Assembly (NCBI RefSeq): GCF_020169515.1
Contig: NZ_JAHMHW010000002.1
Span: 620,001 to 684,000, forward strand
DNA: 64,000 bases
Origin: Paenibacillus vietnamensis
Lineage (GTDB): Bacteria; Bacillota; Bacilli; Paenibacillales; Paenibacillaceae
Direction: 5' to 3'
Part shown: one piece after another, positions 8,621 through 19,400 of the stretch
Layout of the letters: every line of letters starts with the position of its first letter
Numbering within the stretch: the stretch's first letter is position 1
Notes under the pieces: generated by a model
What the model was told of the DNA's origin: nothing
Seen by the model: the letters and a program-made list of their open reading frames with translations, nothing else
Database searches by the model: none
Translations under genes and position numbers: made by a program

Positions 8621-9628
8621 ATGAATGCGAATGTTCGATCCGGGGTACGCTCCAATGCCGTCATTACTGCAATCGGCTCATACGTGCCGGAACGGATTTT
8701 AACGAATGCGGATTTAGAGAAGCTGGTAGACACGAACGATGAATGGATCGTGCAGCGCACCGGCATCCGCGAGCGCCATATCGCGGCGGAATGTCAATTC
8801 ACGAGCCATCTTGGCGTCGCTGCCGTACAAAACATGATCGAACGCTATAACATCTCCATAACCGACGTCGATTATATTATTGCCGCTACCTCCACGCCCG
8901 ATGCCGTATTTCCAAGCGTTGCCTCACAAGTCCAGTCTCATTTCGGCATTGAAGGCTGCGGGACGGCGGACATTCAGGCGGCATGCGCAGGCTTTACCGC
9001 AGCCATCCAGCTCGCTAACGGGCTGCTGCTGTCCGGGGCATACCGCAAGGTGCTGGTCATCGGCGCCGAGACTTTATCCAAAATCACGGATTATACGGAC
9101 CGTACGACGTGCATTTTGTTCGGTGACGGAGCAGGCGCCATTCTGATGGAAGCAAGCGATGAAGGGCAAGGAGACGTTCTCGCGGTGTATTCCAAAACAG
9201 ACGGCGCGCGCGGTCATTTGCTGTACCGAAGCAGCCTTTCTTCCATCCTTGGCGGCGAGGAGATCAAGACAAACGGCCTGATTGTGCAAAACGGACGCGA
9301 GGTGTACAAGTGGGCGGTCAGCCAGGTCGCGGAGAGCGTAAATACGCTTTTGGAGCGAAGCGGATTAACGACAGCCGACATCGACTGGTTTATTCCGCAT
9401 AGTGCGAATATGCGCATCATAGAAGCCTTGTGCGAACGGACCGGCTTTACGCTTGACAAGACGCTAAGCAGCATCAAATGGTACGGAAATACGTCGGCCG
9501 CGTCGATCCCGCTCGCACTCGATGAAGCGGTCAAGGCGGGCTCCGTTCGGAATGGACAGCAAATGCTGCTGTTCGGTTTCGGGGGAGGCTTGACGCAGGC
9601 AGGCGTCATTATCCGCTGGTCCTTGTAA
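8621..9628 (+). CDS. fabH: 3-oxoacyl-ACP synthase III
   Basis: FabH condenses acyl-CoA with malonyl-ACP to start each round of type II fatty-acid synthesis in the cytoplasm. The 335-residue product has the N-terminal signature (ITAIGSYVPERILTN, NDEWIVQRTGIRERH), the active-site Cys in QAACAGF, the His of FIPHSANMRI, the Asn of WYGNTSAASIP and the C-terminal FGGGLTQAG. ATG 8621 is preferred because GAAAGGA lies 10 bases upstream; GTG 8612 would leave a single base between SD and start. The gene is monocistronic, between a FapR-like operator and a terminator. Such isolated copies are common in Firmicutes with two fabH genes; which paralogue this is cannot be settled from the sequence. Confidence 0.93.
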   Translation: MNANVRSGVRSNAVITAIGSYVPERILTNADLEKLVDTNDEWIVQRTGIRERHIAAECQFTSHLGVAAVQNMIERYNISITDVDYIIAATSTPDAVFPSVASQVQSHFGIEGCGTADIQAACAGFTAAIQLANGLLLSGAYRKVLVIGAETLSKITDYTDRTTCILFGDGAGAILMEASDEGQGDVLAVYSKTDGARGHLLYRSSLSSILGGEEIKTNGLIVQNGREVYKWAVSQVAESVNTLLERSGLTTADIDWFIPHSANMRIIEALCERTGFTLDKTLSSIKWYGNTSAASIPLALDEAVKAGSVRNGQQMLLFGFGGGLTQAGVIIRWSL

Positions 9629-9640
9629 TAGGCTGCAAAA

Positions 9641-9681
9641 AAAGATCCCCTATGCCCCGTAATCCGGCATAAGGGATCTTT
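9641..9681. terminator. Bidirectional terminator between fabH and the repeat-protein cluster
   Basis: AAAGATCCCCTATGCC (9641-9656) pairs with GGCATAAGGGATCTTT (9666-9681) with one mismatch and a nine-base loop. An A-run precedes the stem and Ts follow it, so it can end fabH (+) and the convergent minus-strand cluster. Confidence 0.8.
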
Positions 9682-9708
9682 CCATTCGACTTCGCGCAAA
9701 CCTATGTT

Positions 9709-9885
9709 TTACGGCTGCTGCTCGTAAGCCAGCTGATGGCCGTCTTCGAACCCTTTCGTAAAGCCGGCATTAAAGCCGTTATGATAGATTTGACCCGATT
9801 TGACGCTATCTTCTTTAGTTTTTACAAGGCGTTTCCTGCTAATGTTTTTTCTGCGTTTCACTTCGTTTTTCTTTTTGTCGGCCAT
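9709..9885 (-). CDS. Small basic protein, 58 aa, last gene of the repeat-protein cluster
   Basis: ATG at 9885 is preceded by a strong purine-rich SD (AGGAGGAAGGAAAG). The product starts MADKKKNEVKRRKN, very basic, and ends with spaced glycines and aromatics (HNGFNAGFTKGFEDGHQ). That pattern resembles the segment before the catalytic domain of the adjacent glycosyltransferase (NDGYQEGFEYGYKSF), hinting at a shared docking or coat-targeting motif. It lies 29 bases after the glycosyltransferase gene in the same direction and is followed by a terminator. No known family is recognised. The strong SD, operon position and shared motif support a real gene; function is unknown. Confidence 0.72.
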   Translation of the reverse strand: MADKKKNEVKRRKNISRKRLVKTKEDSVKSGQIYHNGFNAGFTKGFEDGHQLAYEQQP

Positions 9886-9914
9886 CGTACTTTCCTTCCT
9901 CCTAATCCTTTTCG

Positions 9915-11306
9915 TTATAAGGCTTGACGGAGACGGACGGGCGCGATGATCGGAAGTCCATCCGGAATGGCCTGCAGCTCCTCATCCGTCAAGCTGACCG
10001 TCCGCCGCGAATTCAATTTCCATGCTTTGGCTGCGAGCGGACTTAATATGGCCCGTTTCGTGCCGTTTTCCAAGTAATACATATCACCGTTCGAACTGGA
10101 GGACACGCATCCGTGCCATACGCCGGGGCCGCTGTGCCCTTGAATGAGGTTCAGCTTAAGCTGCGACTCTGCCTCTTTCAGTACGCTTCCGATTTTCCAC
10201 TGCCTCAGATCAAGCTGGGAAACCTGAAAGACAGTCCCGTCCCATATGCCTTCCACCGGCCTCCGCAGCCCGTTTTCAATCCAAAAAATCGTATCCGTCA
10301 GCCCTTTCACCGCGATCGCTTGCGGGTAATAGGCGGTTACTCCCGAAAGCTTCGCTTGCGGACTTTCCGGTTTCCCGGAATCCGAGCGGCTTAAGGCGGT
10401 TTTGCCGGCGTACCGGTACAGCACTTCCTTCGGTTTAATCCATTTGTCCGTATAATGAATAGAATCCGGGATATCCGTCCCAGCGACGTCCTGCTCCGCC
10501 GTTTCTTTGTCCTGCGCATCGAAATGAACGAACGCGTCTCCCGCATAAGCCAGCGAATAGCCTTGAAGCCTCGCCCTGATGCAAAAGTCTTCTTCCGCCG
10601 CCCGCTCCTCCCGGAAGCCTTCGTCCAGAAAGCCTACCTTATCAAGCAGATCCCGCTTGAACAGCAAGCATTTGAGTGACAGCTTATCGGCCGTGCCCCA
10701 CCGCGCAGGATCGCCGTTATTGTTCCAGGAAGCAAATTTTTGCATACTCTCGATGCTTTTGAACGACATATCGAAATGCTGAACGCCCTCCAGCCCGTTC
10801 GATACGGCGCCGACCATTCCTCCGTCAGGATCGCTTTCCAGGCAGCGCAGCATGTTGTCGAGCCATTTGTCTGTAACGACCGCATGATGATCCAGCAGCA
10901 GCAGCGTCGTTCCTTTCGCCATCATCAAGCCCCGGTTAGCCGCTCCCGCGAACCCGTAATGCCCGGGCAAAATATGATATCTGACCACTCCGTCCAGCTG
11001 CTTCAAATAATGCGCGGTTCCGTCCTGCGAATGATTGTCGACGACGATAATTTCGTAAGCCGAATCCGTATGGCTCATGATGGCCTCAATACAGCTTCTT
11101 ACGGATTTCAACTCGTTATAGCATGGTATAATAATGCTCGTTCCGTCAAAATGCCTCTCAAAGCTTTTATAGCCGTATTCGAACCCTTCCTGATAGCCGT
11201 CGTTCAGCGCGCGGTTATAATGCTCCATCCGTTTACTCAAATCGCTGGGCAGCTCCGGCTTGTTATTAGCGAGTCGCTGGGGTTCTTTTTTGTTTCGTCT
11301 CATCAT
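9915..11306 (-). CDS. Family 2 glycosyltransferase with C-terminal repeat domain
   Basis: The 463-residue product has a GT2 (GT-A) domain from about residue 55: SIIIPCYNE, EIIVVDNHSQDGT, GFAGAANRG and a DHH in place of the usual DxD, then DEGFREERAAEEDFC as the acceptor/base region. The enzyme should transfer a sugar from a nucleotide donor. The last 150 residues hold two copies of a motif of the type xxYYLENGTKRAI or IFWIENGLRRPVEG, as in some cell-surface repeat modules. A Gly/aromatic segment (NDGYQEGFEYGYKSF) precedes the catalytic domain. Start 11306 is chosen because GGAGAG lies 5 bases upstream; ATG 11324 lacks this. The gene is 62 bases after the 624-residue repeat protein, so it likely glycosylates the Ser/Thr-rich repeat proteins encoded upstream. 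That substrate is inference. Confidence 0.85.
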   Translation of the reverse strand: MMRRNKKEPQRLANNKPELPSDLSKRMEHYNRALNDGYQEGFEYGYKSFERHFDGTSIIIPCYNELKSVRSCIEAIMSHTDSAYEIIVVDNHSQDGTAHYLKQLDGVVRYHILPGHYGFAGAANRGLMMAKGTTLLLLDHHAVVTDKWLDNMLRCLESDPDGGMVGAVSNGLEGVQHFDMSFKSIESMQKFASWNNNGDPARWGTADKLSLKCLLFKRDLLDKVGFLDEGFREERAAEEDFCIRARLQGYSLAYAGDAFVHFDAQDKETAEQDVAGTDIPDSIHYTDKWIKPKEVLYRYAGKTALSRSDSGKPESPQAKLSGVTAYYPQAIAVKGLTDTIFWIENGLRRPVEGIWDGTVFQVSQLDLRQWKIGSVLKEAESQLKLNLIQGHSGPGVWHGCVSSSSNGDMYYLENGTKRAILSPLAAKAWKLNSRRTVSLTDEELQAIPDGLPIIAPVRLRQAL

Positions 11307-11368
11307 TGATCTCTCCAATCCCAATCCGTCAATGATCGATCAGCTTTACAACGTTCACTTCCGGCCGC

Positions 11369-13243
11369 TTAACTCCGTTTTTTCTTCCTGGAGCCCGCTT
11401 TCCTTTTGACGCGCTTCTTTCTTGACGGAGCTTTGCTTCCATGAGTCCGGTCGCCGTCTTCGCTTTCGATCGGCTGCCCGCTCAAAGCCAATCCCCGCTT
11501 GCGCTTACCGGTATCGGATTTCTCTTTTTTCGTCTGTCTTGCGGAAATTGCGCCGAGAAGCTCGAGCACTTCTTCCGATAGGTGAGCGAGTGTAATCGTC
11601 CGTTTGCGAATGCTGCGCCCCGGGATCGTATCGTTCTTCAAATGCTTGCCTTCTAGCGATTCCAGCTGCACATGATCGCCCGCCACCGCTCGATAAAAGA
11701 TTTTCGCGCCGGTTACCGCTCCATTCTGCAGCGCCGTTTCGCCTACGCTCGCCGCTTCCAGGTTAGCCTCCTGTACCGCGTTCGGCTGCAGCTGCTTCGC
11801 GCCGATGGAATGCTCTGCGATTTTATCGGCCGTAACAGCCCCGTTGGCAATATGCACGGAGCCGACAGCCCCCTGTTTGAGCGCTGTTGTCCCCACCGAG
11901 CCGGCTTGCAGCTGTTTTTCTCCTACGCTGTCCGCAGCCAGCTTATCTGACGTGACGCATTCCTCGGCCAGCTGCGCAGCTCCTACGGCCCCGCTGTCGA
12001 TATGCTCCTTACGAACCGCATGCGGAGCCAGTTTGTCTTCATTAATAATACCGTCCTGCAAATGCTTGCCGGCAACGGCGTTCTTCGAAAGCTGCTTCGT
12101 CGATACCGATTCCGCTGCCAAATGGGCTTGAAGAATTTGGGCTTCGCCGATTTTGTCCGAGGTTACGCTATAACGGCTAAGATGACGGCTAAGAACCGCA
12201 TCGTTCGTCAGCTTTTGAGCGTCTACACTTTTGTCGGACAGCTTGGATAAGGTAATTGAATTATCGGCAATCTTCATCGAGGTTACCGAATGATCGGATA
12301 ATTTATCCGTCGTGACTAACAAGTCTGCAAGATGCTCGGTTTGTACGGCTTCCTCCTGCAGATGGGACGAAGCTACCGAATCGGCTGCCAGCTTCTCCGC
12401 GTCGACCGAGGCCGGCTTCAAATGAACGGCACCCAGCGCCGCCTTGGCGATTTTGTCGCCCGTAACCGCTCCGTCGCGCAGCTTCATCTCCGTTACCGCG
12501 CCCTCAGCGAGCTTCGAGCTGTTAACGGCTCCGTTGGCCAAATTTTCCGTCCGGACAGCGCCGCTTTTGATCTTATCCGAAGTAACCGACTGCTCCGCGA
12601 TCTGCTCCGCTGTAATGGCCAGCGGCTTCAAATGCTTGGCATCAATAGAGCCTTCCGCAATTTTGTGCGAGCTGATCGTGCGGTCAGCCAGCTTCTCAGC
12701 CGTAATGCTTCCGTCCTGCAGCTTATCCCCGGCTATCGTTTTATCCTTCAAATGCTCGCCGGCTATCGCCTGCTTTGCGATATGATAGCTGTCAACCGCA
12801 TAGTCGGCAATCGCATCCGATTGAACGCTGCCCGCTGCGAGCTTGCTGCCGTCGACCGCTCCCGGAGCAATTTTGTCCGCCGTAACCGCCAGATCCACCA
12901 AATCGTCCGTATAAATAAATGGAGCCGGCGTATCCTGGCTTTTCTTTTCGATTACTCTAGTCAGCTTCTCTTCCCTGGGCGGCTGGGCCGTGTCGATTGC
13001 CATTCGATACCTCTTGTAAGACGCGGCAGCCTCTTCCTTCTCCTTGAACCGGTCTTGAGGAGCATCTTCCCCGGCGGAACTATTGGCCACCTTCAAAGTT
13101 CGGTCGGCTTTTGAGACAGGATTTTTGCTGCTCAAATCATCCAACCACTTTATTTCGGAAATATTAGGATTATCGACATAAAAAAGCGGCTTCCGCCTCT
13201 TCGGACCGTTCTTCGAGCGGTTCCCTTTTTTTCTTTTGTCCAT
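11369..13243 (-). CDS. Decapeptide-repeat fibre-like protein (624 aa) with Lys/Arg tail
   Basis: Start ATG 13243 has SD AGGAGGGAG about 11 bases upstream. The N-terminus is basic and carries KPLFYVDNPN followed by SEIKWLDDLSS, almost identical to the larger neighbour. After APFIYTDDLVDLAV a run of ten-residue repeats begins (DGAVTGDKIA, AGSVQSDAIA, and so on), about 40 units to near residue 550. Each unit has a small residue-Val/Ile core with Ser/Thr, as expected for a beta-helix or phage-fibre-like shaft. The last 70 residues are rich in Lys and Arg (KRKRG, KKRVKRKAGSRKKKRS) instead of the globular end of the larger protein. No signal peptide is seen, which fits assembly in the mother cell on a spore surface; this is inference. 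A paralogue of the 2479-residue protein. Confidence 0.8.
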   Translation of the reverse strand: MDKRKKGNRSKNGPKRRKPLFYVDNPNISEIKWLDDLSSKNPVSKADRTLKVANSSAGEDAPQDRFKEKEEAAASYKRYRMAIDTAQPPREEKLTRVIEKKSQDTPAPFIYTDDLVDLAVTADKIAPGAVDGSKLAAGSVQSDAIADYAVDSYHIAKQAIAGEHLKDKTIAGDKLQDGSITAEKLADRTISSHKIAEGSIDAKHLKPLAITAEQIAEQSVTSDKIKSGAVRTENLANGAVNSSKLAEGAVTEMKLRDGAVTGDKIAKAALGAVHLKPASVDAEKLAADSVASSHLQEEAVQTEHLADLLVTTDKLSDHSVTSMKIADNSITLSKLSDKSVDAQKLTNDAVLSRHLSRYSVTSDKIGEAQILQAHLAAESVSTKQLSKNAVAGKHLQDGIINEDKLAPHAVRKEHIDSGAVGAAQLAEECVTSDKLAADSVGEKQLQAGSVGTTALKQGAVGSVHIANGAVTADKIAEHSIGAKQLQPNAVQEANLEAASVGETALQNGAVTGAKIFYRAVAGDHVQLESLEGKHLKNDTIPGRSIRKRTITLAHLSEEVLELLGAISARQTKKEKSDTGKRKRGLALSGQPIESEDGDRTHGSKAPSRKKRVKRKAGSRKKKRS

Positions 13244-13437
13244 ATTTTTTTCTGCTCCCTCCTGCAGTGTGAAAAGCCCCTGGGCAGCTTCTCTTACATA
13301 TCCTCTTAAGTAGTTATATGTGGAGGGACAATAGCGGGTATAGATAAATAACCATAAACGGAGGCCCATTTTATATCGATGTTAACGGCCGGAGGGAAAA
13401 GGAGATGCAGCATTTTTCGTTTGTGCAGATATGAACG

Positions 13438-13477
13438 AAAAAAAGAGGATTTGACGTTTTACGGTCAAAATCCTCTT
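13438..13477 (-). terminator. Terminator of the giant repeat gene
   Basis: AAGAGGATTTGAC (13443-13455) pairs with GTCAAAATCCTCTT (13464-13477) with one bulge. On the minus strand the stem is followed by seven Us (A-run 13438-13444). It lies 12 bases beyond the stop of the 2479-residue gene. Confidence 0.85.
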
Positions 13478-13489
13478 GCCTTGCAGCGC

Positions 13490-16400
13490 CTATGCCCTGC
13501 CGATGGCAATCCAGTTAATATCCCCTCTCGGATCCAGGCTGATACGCGTCCGTATGACGGTTACGATGGCCTGTTCCGCCGTTTTGGAGTGGATGACGGC
13601 ATAGCAGGCGGGATTGTCGATCGTTGCGGTCAGCACGTACCGGGCATCGGCGAAAGGCTCCTCGAATGCGAGGACGACATGAATCTGCTCCTCCAGCGCT
13701 GTGAAGCTGAACGGCGTCAGTCCAAACTGCTGTTTGGCGGCTCCGCAGCTCGATGCCGTTATGACGGGAGCGAAGCTCAAGGAAGAAAGCTCGACCTTAG
13801 CAGGCAGCTGAGCCGGCGATGCTCCTTGGTCTGATATATACTTTTGCAGAAGATCCGGCGCCAGCTTATCGGCGGTAACGCTGCCGCTTGCCAGATGCTC
13901 AGGCCCTACGCTGCCGTGCGCCAGCTTCTCGCTCGTGACGGTACCGTCCGACAGCTGCTCCGTTCCTACGCTTCCCTGCGCCAGCTTATCGGCCGTCACG
14001 CTGCCGGATGACAGCTGCTCCGTTCCTACGCTGCCAGGCTCCAGCTTATCGGCCGTCACGCTGCCGGACGACAGGTGCTCCGTTCCTACGCTGCCTGGCG
14101 CCAGCTTTTCGCTCGTTACGCTGCCGTCCGTCAGCTGCTCCGTTCCTACGCTTGAAATAGCCAGCTTCTCGCTTGTCACTCCGCCATCCGCAAGCTGCTT
14201 CGTGCCGACGCTGCCAATCGCCAGCTGTACCGGGCCGACGCTGCCAATCGCCAGCTTATCTCCCGTTACGCTGCCATCCGTCAGCTGCTCCGTTCCTACG
14301 CTTTCCGGCTCCAGCTTATCGGAAGTAACGCTGCCTGACGACAGCTGCTCCGTTCCTACGCTGCCTAGCGCCAGCTTTTCGCTTGTCACGCTGCCGTCCG
14401 TCAGGTGTTCGGTCCACACACTTGAGATAGCCAGCTTCTCGCTTGTCACTCCGCCGAATGCAAGCTGCTTCGAGCCGATGCTGCCGCTTGCCAGATGCTC
14501 CGGACCTACGCTTCCAAGCGCGAGCTTATCTCCCGTTACGCTGCCGCTTGCCAGCTGCTGCGTACCTACGCTTTCCGGCTCCAGCTTATCGCCAGTAACG
14601 CTGCCTGACGACAGCTGCTCCGTCCCGACGCTGCCAAGCGCAAGCTTCTCGCTCGTTACGCTGCCATCCGTCAGCTGCTCGGTTCCCACGCTTGAGATGG
14701 CCAGCTTCTCGTTTGTCACGACGCCATCTGCGAGCTGCACCGTGCCAATGCTTCCGCTAGCCAGGTGCTCCGGCCCTACGCTGCCAAGCGCAAGCTTATC
14801 TCCCGTTACGCTGCCCGTTGTCAGCTGCCCTGTACCTACGCTTCCGAACGCCAGCTTCTCAATCGTTACACTGCCGCCTGTCAGCTGCCTCGTGCCGACG
14901 CTGCCGAACGCCAGCTTATCTCTTGTCACGCTGCCGGTCGCCAGCTGCTCCGAGCCGACGCTTCCGGACTCCAGCTTATCGCTAGTAACGCTGCCTGACG
15001 ACAACTGTTCGGTCCCCACACTGCCATACGCAAGCTTTTCACTTGTTACGCTGCCATCCGTCAGCTGATCCGTTCCAATGCTTCCGGGCTCAAGCTTATC
15101 CGCCGTGACGCTTCCGTCCAACAGCTGATCCGGGCCGACACTGCCAGGAGCCAGCTTTATGCTTATAATGCTGCCATCCTCCAGCTGATCCGAACCTACG
15201 CTTCCCAAGGCCAGCTTCTCGCTTGTGACGGTGCCGTCAGCAAGCTGCTCGGTCCCCACACTGCCAAGCGCCAGCTTTTCGCTTGTTACACAGCCGTCCG
15301 TCAGCTGCTCTGCCCCTACGCTTCTATACGACAGCTTCTCATTCGTCACACTGCCGTCCGACAGCTGTTCCGTGCCTACGCTGCCGTAAGCCAGCTTCTC
15401 CGACGTAATGCTTCCCTCCGTCAGCTGATCCGTTCCGACGCTGCCGGGAACCAGCTTTTCGACGGTTACGCTGCAATCCGCCAGCTGCTCCGTTCCGACG
15501 CTGCCATTTGCCAGCTTCTCGCCTGTCACGCCGCCTTCCGACAGCTGCTCCGTTCCGACGCTGCCATATGCCAGCTTCTTGCTCGTCACGCTGCCGTCAG
15601 CCAAATGCCAGGTCCCGATGCTTTCATTTGCCAGCTTCTCGCCCGTCACGCCGCCTTCGGTCAACTGATCCGTTCCGACGCTGCCATACGCCAGCTTCTT
15701 GCTCGTCACACTGCCGTCAGCCAAATGCCAGGCCCCTACGCTGCCATTTGCCAGCTTATCGCCCGTGACGCTGCCCTCCGCCAGATGCTCTTCGCCCACG
15801 CTGCCTAGCGCCAGCTTCTCGCTTGTGACGCTGCCCTCCATCAGCTGATCCTGAGTGACGCTGCCGTAAGCGAGCTTATCGCCCGGGATGCTGCCGCCGG
15901 CGAGGTGATCCGAGCTGACGCTTCCGTACGCCAGCTTCGCCCCTGTGACGCCGCCTTCCATCAGCTGATCCGTTCCGACGCTGCCATATGCCAGCTTCGT
16001 GCTTGTGACGCTGCCGTCCGACAGCTGCTCCGTTCCGACGCTTCTATACGACAGCTTCTCGCTTGTGACGCTGCCGTCCGACAGCTTCTCCGTTCCGACG
16101 CTTCCGTACGCCAGCTTCTCTGCCGTTACGCCGCCTTCCGCCAGATGCTCCGAACCGACGCTGCCGCCGGCCAGCTTCTCCGCCGTCACGCTGCCTGCCT
16201 TCAACTGCTCCGAGCCGACGCTGCCGGCAGCCAGCTTCCTGTCCGTGACGCTCGTATCCTGCAGCTGGTCCTCGCCAACGCTGCCATACGCCAGCTTCTC
16301 TCCCGTCACGCTGCCATTCCACAATTGGTCCGATCTTACGCTGCCGAATGCCAGTTTCTCCGTAGTGACGCTGCCTGACGTCAATTGCTCCGTTCCGACG

Positions 16401-19400
16401 CTTTCCCGGGCCAGCTTCTCTATCGTTACGCTATCCGGTGCAAGCTGCCCGGAGCCGACGCTGCCGAGGGCGATCTTCTCGCTTGTGACGCTGCCTGCCG
16501 ACAGCTGCTCCTCGTCTACGCTTCCCCAAGCCAGCTTCTCCGTCGTCACGCTGCCGGCTTCGAGCTGATCGGCTCCTACGCTGCCGAGCGCCAGCTTATC
16601 GCTCGTGACGCTGCCGTCCGCCAGCTGAGGGCTTCCGACACTTCCTTGCGCCAGTTTGGCTGCCGTCACGCTGCCGTCCGCCAATTGCCCGCTGCCGACG
16701 CTGCCCGCCGCCAGCTTCTCCGTCGCCACGCTGCCGTCCGCCAGCTGCCCGCTGCCGATGCTGCCGAGCGCCAGCTTCCCGGTCGTCACGCTGCCGTCCG
16801 CCAGCTGATTTTCACCCACGCTGCCGGATGCCAGCTTCTCCTGCGTGACGCTGCCGGATGCCAGCTGCTCTTCTCCCACGCTGCCTAACGCCAGCTTTTC
16901 CCGTGTGACGCTGCCAGCCGCCAGCTGCTTTTCGCCAATGCTGCCAAAAGCGAGCTTTTCCGCCGTCACGCTGCCGGCAGACAATTGCTTCGTTCCGACG
17001 CTGCCGAAGGTCAGCTTATCGGAGGTTACGCTCTGTGCGGACAATTGCTTGGGACCGATGCTGCCCAGTGCCAGCTTCTCCGTCGTCACGCTGCCCGCCG
17101 CGAGCTGCTCCGTTCCGACGCTGCCGGACGCCAGCTTCTCCGTCGTCACGCTGCCCGGCTGCAGCTTCTCCGTCGTTACGCTTCCGTCGGCCAAATGCTC
17201 CTCGCTTACGCTGCCGAGAGCCAATTTGTCTCCCGTTACTCCGCCATCCGCAAGCCGGTCCGTATTCACGCTGCCGATTGCCAGCTTCTCCGCCGTCACG
17301 CTGCCCGCGGTCAAATGCTCCTCGCCTATGCTGTCGTAAGCCAGCTTCCCGCCTGTTACGCTGCCGTCCGCAAGCCGTTCCGTATCTACGCTTCCAGGCA
17401 CCAGCTTCTCCGTCGTCACGCTGCCGTCGGCCAAATGCTCCTTGTCTACGCTCTCCAGAGCCAGCTTCTCTCCCGTTATGCTGCCCGGCTCCAGATGCCC
17501 CGTACCGACACTGCCGTCGGCCAGCTTTCCGCCCGTTACGCTGCCGTTCGCAAGCTGCTCTTCTCCAATGCTGCCGAAGGCCAGCTTTTCCGTCGTTACG
17601 CTGCCGGCAGCCAGCTTCTGCTCGTCAACGCTGCCGTCGGCCAATTGCTCCGTTCCTACGCTGCCGTCGGCGAGTTTCTCCGCCGTAATGCTGCCGGCAG
17701 CCAGCTGCTCCTCGCCGACGCTTCTTAACGCCAGCTTCTCCGTCGTCACGCTGCCGGCGGCAAGCTGCTCTTCGCCGACGCTTCTCAGCGCGAGCTTCTC
17801 CATCGTAACGCTGCCGGCTTCCAGCTTCTCCGTGCCCACGCTCTCAAGCGCCAGCTTCTCCGTCGTTACGCTGCCCGCGGCAAGCTTCTCCTCGCCGACG
17901 CTGCCGTCCGCAAGCTTATTCTCCGTTACGCTGCCATCCGCAAGCTGCTGCTCTCCAACGCTGCCATAAGACAGCTTAACCTCCGTTATGCTGCGGTCCG
18001 CCAAATGCTCCGTTCCGATCGCTCCGCTGTCGATCTGCTCGCCGCCGACCGATTGATCCGACAGCTTCTCCCGGGTCACGGCCCCTTCCGTCAATTGCTC
18101 GCTGCCAACGCTATCTTCGGCCAGATGGCCGCGGCTTACCGTACCCTTGCGGATCTTATAGCCGGGAATGCTTTCATCCGCTATTTTCTCGAAGGAGAGC
18201 ACCTCTCCCGATAGATGGCTGAGCGTAATCGTCCCTTTCCGGATGTGGTAGCCCTGAATCGATTCGGCTTTAAAATGCTTGCCTGCGAGCGATTCCAGCT
18301 GCACATGATCGCCGGTGACTGCCCCGAAAGCCAGCTTCGGTCCGGTTACGGATCCGTCCTGCAGCGCGGCTTCCCCGACGCTTTCGGCCTGAAGATGGAC
18401 TTCCTGCACAGCGTCCGGCATCAGCTGAACCGAGCTGATCGACAGCTTGGCGATTTTGTCCGATGTCACCGCTTCGTCCGCCAGATGCTCCGTCCGTACA
18501 GCCCCGGGCTGCAGCTGATCCGGGCCGACGCTGCCTTGCTGCAGCTGCTTTTCGCTTACGCTGTTCTCGGACAGCTTCTCTGCAGTAACCGAGCCGTCTA
18601 CCAAGTGGTTAACGTGTACGCTGCTCTCGCTCAAGTGGATGCCCAGCACGGCTCCCCCTGAAATATGACGGCTTTGCACCGTATCCGCAGCAAGCTGCTT
18701 CGATTGGATGGAGCCTGGAGACAGCTTATCTCCTCCGATAATCTCATCTTTTAATGCGCTGAGGCTGATCGATTTCGGAGCAAGATGTTTTTCGCTAATG
18801 ATATGATCCTGCAAATGCCCGGAGCCGATCGCCCCGTTTCCGATATGGCGGGAAGCGACCGAGCCTTCTGCAAGATGGCGCGCTTGAACCGCCCCCGAGG
18901 CCAGCTTCCCGCTGCCTACGCTTCCGTCCGCCAGCTTCGACTCGGTTACGCTGACCTCGGACAACTTTTCGGTCGTTACCGATTCCGGCGACAACTTCAG
19001 CGAGTTCACGGCATAATCCGCCAAGTGATGGGAGAATACCACGCCGGGAGCGATGTGGCGCTCCGTTACCGCGTTTAGCGCCAGCTTGGCGCCCGTTACC
19101 GATCCGTCCTTCAGGTTCGGCGTCTGAACGGCGTCATGAGCGAGATGCTCGCTGTCGACCGCGCCCTCCTGCAAATGACCGCTGTTGATCGCATCCTCGG
19201 ATATCGCCTCTTCCTTCACCGCGCCAAGCGAGAAATGGTAGGGTCTGAGCGAGCCGGGAGCGATCTTCTGAAACGTAACGCTCTCGTCCTGCAAATGTCC
19301 GGACTCGACGGCCCCGTCCGCCAAATGAATTTCCGTCACCGCGCCTTCGGCCAGCTTGCTGGCAGTTACCGCTTCGTCGGCCAGCTGCGACGAACCTACC

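Noticed and set aside
13244-13369. 42-residue N-terminal extension of the 624-residue repeat protein
   Set aside because: The ATG at 13243 has a strong SD and begins the same way as the paralogue, so the extension is probably leader.
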